NCBI GenBank assembly: GCA_943329165.2
Contig: CALQCV020000138.1
Span: 1 to 5,745 of the forward strand
DNA length: 5,745 nucleotides
Direction of reading: 5' to 3'
Source: Candidatus Nitrotoga sp. CP45
GTDB lineage: Bacteria; Bacteroidota; Bacteroidia; Flavobacteriales; Flavobacteriaceae
Below the pieces are notes generated by a model that made no database searches, was not told the origin of the DNA, and saw nothing but the letters and a program-made list of their open reading frames with translations. A program made the position numbers and the translations under genes. Shown here piece after piece: positions 3,957 through 5,745 of the stretch (the stretch's first letter is position 1; each line of letters opens with the position of its first letter).

Positions 3957-5745
3957 ATGACAACAGGAAAAATTAATGTATCCGTAGAAAACATCTTTCC
4001 ACTGATAAAGAAGTTTTTGTACAATGACCACGAAATTTTCTTGCGTGAATTAGTATCAAATGCAACCGACGCAACATTAAAATTAAAGCATTTATCAAGT
4101 ATTGGTGAAGCCAAAGTCGAATATGGCAACCCAATAATTGAAGTCAAAATTGACAAAGAAGGCAAAAAACTACACTTAATCGACCAAGGTTTAGGAATGA
4201 CCTCTGAAGAAGTTGAGAAATACATCAACCAAATCGCTTTCTCCGGTGCAGAAGAGTTTCTAGAAAAATATAAAGACTCTGCCAAAGATTCAGGAATCAT
4301 TGGTCACTTTGGTCTTGGATTTTATTCCGCATTTATGGTAGCTTCGAAAGTGGAAATTATCACCAAATCATTTAAAGACGAACCAGCAGCACATTGGACA
4401 TGTGACGGAAGTCCTGAATTTACTTTAGTTCCATCTGACAAAACGGAAAGAGGAACTGAAATTATCCTTCACATTGCGGAAGATTCTTTAGAATTTTTAG
4501 AAGATTTTAAAATCCGTGAATTGTTGACCAAGTATAACAAGTTCATGCCAATTCCAATCAAATTCGGAACAAGAACTGAAAAAATTGAGCAAAAAAAGGG
4601 AGAATCTGTTTCCGAAGAAGACAAAGATAATATTTTCACTGAAGTGGAAGTTGATAACATTATCAACAATCCCAATCCAGCATGGACCAAACAACCAGTT
4701 GATTTGAACGATGAAGATTATAAGGAATTCTATCGCGAATTGTATCCAATGCAATTTGAAGATCCGTTATTTAATATTCATTTGAATGTCGATTATCCGT
4801 TCAACCTCACCGGTATTTTATATTTTCCAAAAATGTCTGCCGATTTGCAACTGCAAAAAGACAAAATCCAAATGTACCAAAACCAAGTCTTTGTTACTGA
4901 TAACGTAGAAGGAATAGTCCCTGAGTTTTTAGGCATGCTAAAAGGTGTTATTGATTCACCGGATATTCCGTTGAACGTTTCGCGTTCGGGTTTACAAGCG
5001 GATAGTAATGTTAAAAAAATATCGAATTACATCACACGAAAAGTAGCTGATAAATTGAAATCCTTATTCACAGAAAACCGTGAAGACTTCGAGAAAAAAT
5101 GGAATGATATCAAAATTGTATTGGAATACGGAATGCTTTCTGAACCAAAATTCTATGAAAAATCAGGAGATTTTATTTTGTATCCGACTGTTGATGACAA
5201 ATATTACACTTTAGCCGAATTAAAAGAAGTGGTAACCGCAAACCAAACCGACAAAAACGGAAAATTGGTTGTCTTATATGCTTCCAATAAAGATGCACAA
5301 CACGGTTATGTTGAAATAGCTAAAGAAAAAGGATACGAAGTGTTGCTATTAGATTCACCAATTGTTTCGCATTTAATTCAAAAATTGGAAAGCGATAATG
5401 AGAACCTGACATTTGTTCGTGTTGATTCTGACCATATAGACAAACTGATTCAGAAAGAGGAAACTCAGATTTCTAAATTATCAGAAGATGAGTCAACGCA
5501 ATTGAAAACAGTTTTAGAAGAAATTGTACCAAAAGCAAATTACTCCGTTCAATTAGAACCAATGGACAGCACAGCAGCGCCATTTATCATCACGCAACCG
5601 GAATTCATGCGAAGAATGAAAGAAATGAGTCAATCTGGCGGCGGGGGAATGTTCGGTATGGGGAATTTCCCTGAAATGTACAATTTAGTCGTAAACACAA
5701 ATTCTGAATTGGCTACAACTATTTTAAATACTTCTGACAAATCAG
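3957..5745 (+). CDS. htpG: Molecular chaperone HtpG (bacterial Hsp90), C-terminus cut by window edge
   Basis: 596 complete codons are present and the frame is open at the right edge; the family in flavobacteria is about 625-630 residues, so only the last ~30 are missing. HtpG is a cytosolic, ATP-dependent homodimeric chaperone that remodels client proteins, often with DnaK. N-terminal GHKL ATPase domain: KINVSVENIFPLI at 5-17, catalytic Glu31 in FLRELVSNATDA with Asn35 and Asp38, Asp76 in DQGLGM (where most Hsp90s have DNGxGM), and the glycine-rich ATP lid end GHFGLGF at 116-122. The middle domain starts near 225 and carries the NVSRSGLQ motif with Arg343, matching the E. coli ATP gamma-phosphate-contacting arginine. 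The C-terminal dimer domain has a Gly/Met-rich loop at 561-569 before FPEMYNLVVN. The start was chosen at the ATG beginning MTTGKINV, after an A-rich leader without Shine-Dalgarno sequence, as usual in Bacteroidota. It is divergent from the lipocalin gene. Confidence 0.98.
   Translation, partial: MTTGKINVSVENIFPLIKKFLYNDHEIFLRELVSNATDATLKLKHLSSIGEAKVEYGNPIIEVKIDKEGKKLHLIDQGLGMTSEEVEKYINQIAFSGAEEFLEKYKDSAKDSGIIGHFGLGFYSAFMVASKVEIITKSFKDEPAAHWTCDGSPEFTLVPSDKTERGTEIILHIAEDSLEFLEDFKIRELLTKYNKFMPIPIKFGTRTEKIEQKKGESVSEEDKDNIFTEVEVDNIINNPNPAWTKQPVDLNDEDYKEFYRELYPMQFEDPLFNIHLNVDYPFNLTGILYFPKMSADLQLQKDKIQMYQNQVFVTDNVEGIVPEFLGMLKGVIDSPDIPLNVSRSGLQADSNVKKISNYITRKVADKLKSLFTENREDFEKKWNDIKIVLEYGMLSEPKFYEKSGDFILYPTVDDKYYTLAELKEVVTANQTDKNGKLVVLYASNKDAQHGYVEIAKEKGYEVLLLDSPIVSHLIQKLESDNENLTFVRVDSDHIDKLIQKEETQISKLSEDESTQLKTVLEEIVPKANYSVQLEPMDSTAAPFIITQPEFMRRMKEMSQSGGGGMFGMGNFPEMYNLVVNTNSELATTILNTSDKS

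Noticed and set aside
3851..4300. 149-codon minus-strand open frame opposite the start of htpG
   Set aside because: It lies antisense to the strongly conserved HtpG ATPase domain and across the htpG promoter and leader; its translation shows no recognisable domain, so it is a shadow of htpG.
4469..4754. Two overlapping minus-strand open frames inside htpG
   Set aside because: They overlap each other and the HtpG middle domain in antisense; low-complexity hydrophobic translations are typical of AT-rich antisense frames.

Overview
The window is AT-rich DNA with the features of a Flavobacterium-like member of the Bacteroidota. Candidate promoters fit the Bacteroidota form (TTTG, then TAnnTTTG), starts lack Shine-Dalgarno sequences and sit behind A/T-rich leaders, and the proteins read like known flavobacterial families. 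I infer the organism from these traits; there is no rRNA or other marker here.

Layout: five genes lie on the minus strand and one on the plus strand. From the left end they are (a) the N-terminal 105 residues of an ABC transporter ATPase, running off the left edge; (b) an ABC1/UbiB (AarF-like) atypical kinase, preceded by (c) a TetR-type regulator 22 nt upstream, which form a likely two-gene operon; (d) an OmpA-domain, glycine-zipper lipoprotein resembling E. coli YiaD, preceded by (e) a small lipocalin-like lipoprotein 14 nt upstream, a likely cell-envelope operon closed by a clear intrinsic terminator; and (f), divergent on the plus strand, htpG (bacterial Hsp90), running off the right edge after 596 codons.

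The most structured non-coding stretch is the 209-bp divergent region between the lipocalin gene and htpG. It has a consensus promoter facing each way and, between them, three adjacent 11-bp direct repeats plus a fourth related copy, so both stress-chaperone and envelope genes may share a regulator. The region upstream of the TetR gene carries two dyads that could be autoregulatory operators.

How the genes may work together: the envelope pair would act in the outer membrane/periplasm, anchored by lipid and peptidoglycan; the TetR-kinase pair may link a small ligand to quinone or lipid homeostasis (inference); HtpG is the cytosolic chaperone. I see no mobile element, CRISPR array, RNA gene or clear novel defence system. 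The TetR-ABC1 kinase pair and the shared repeat array are the best candidates for undescribed biology.
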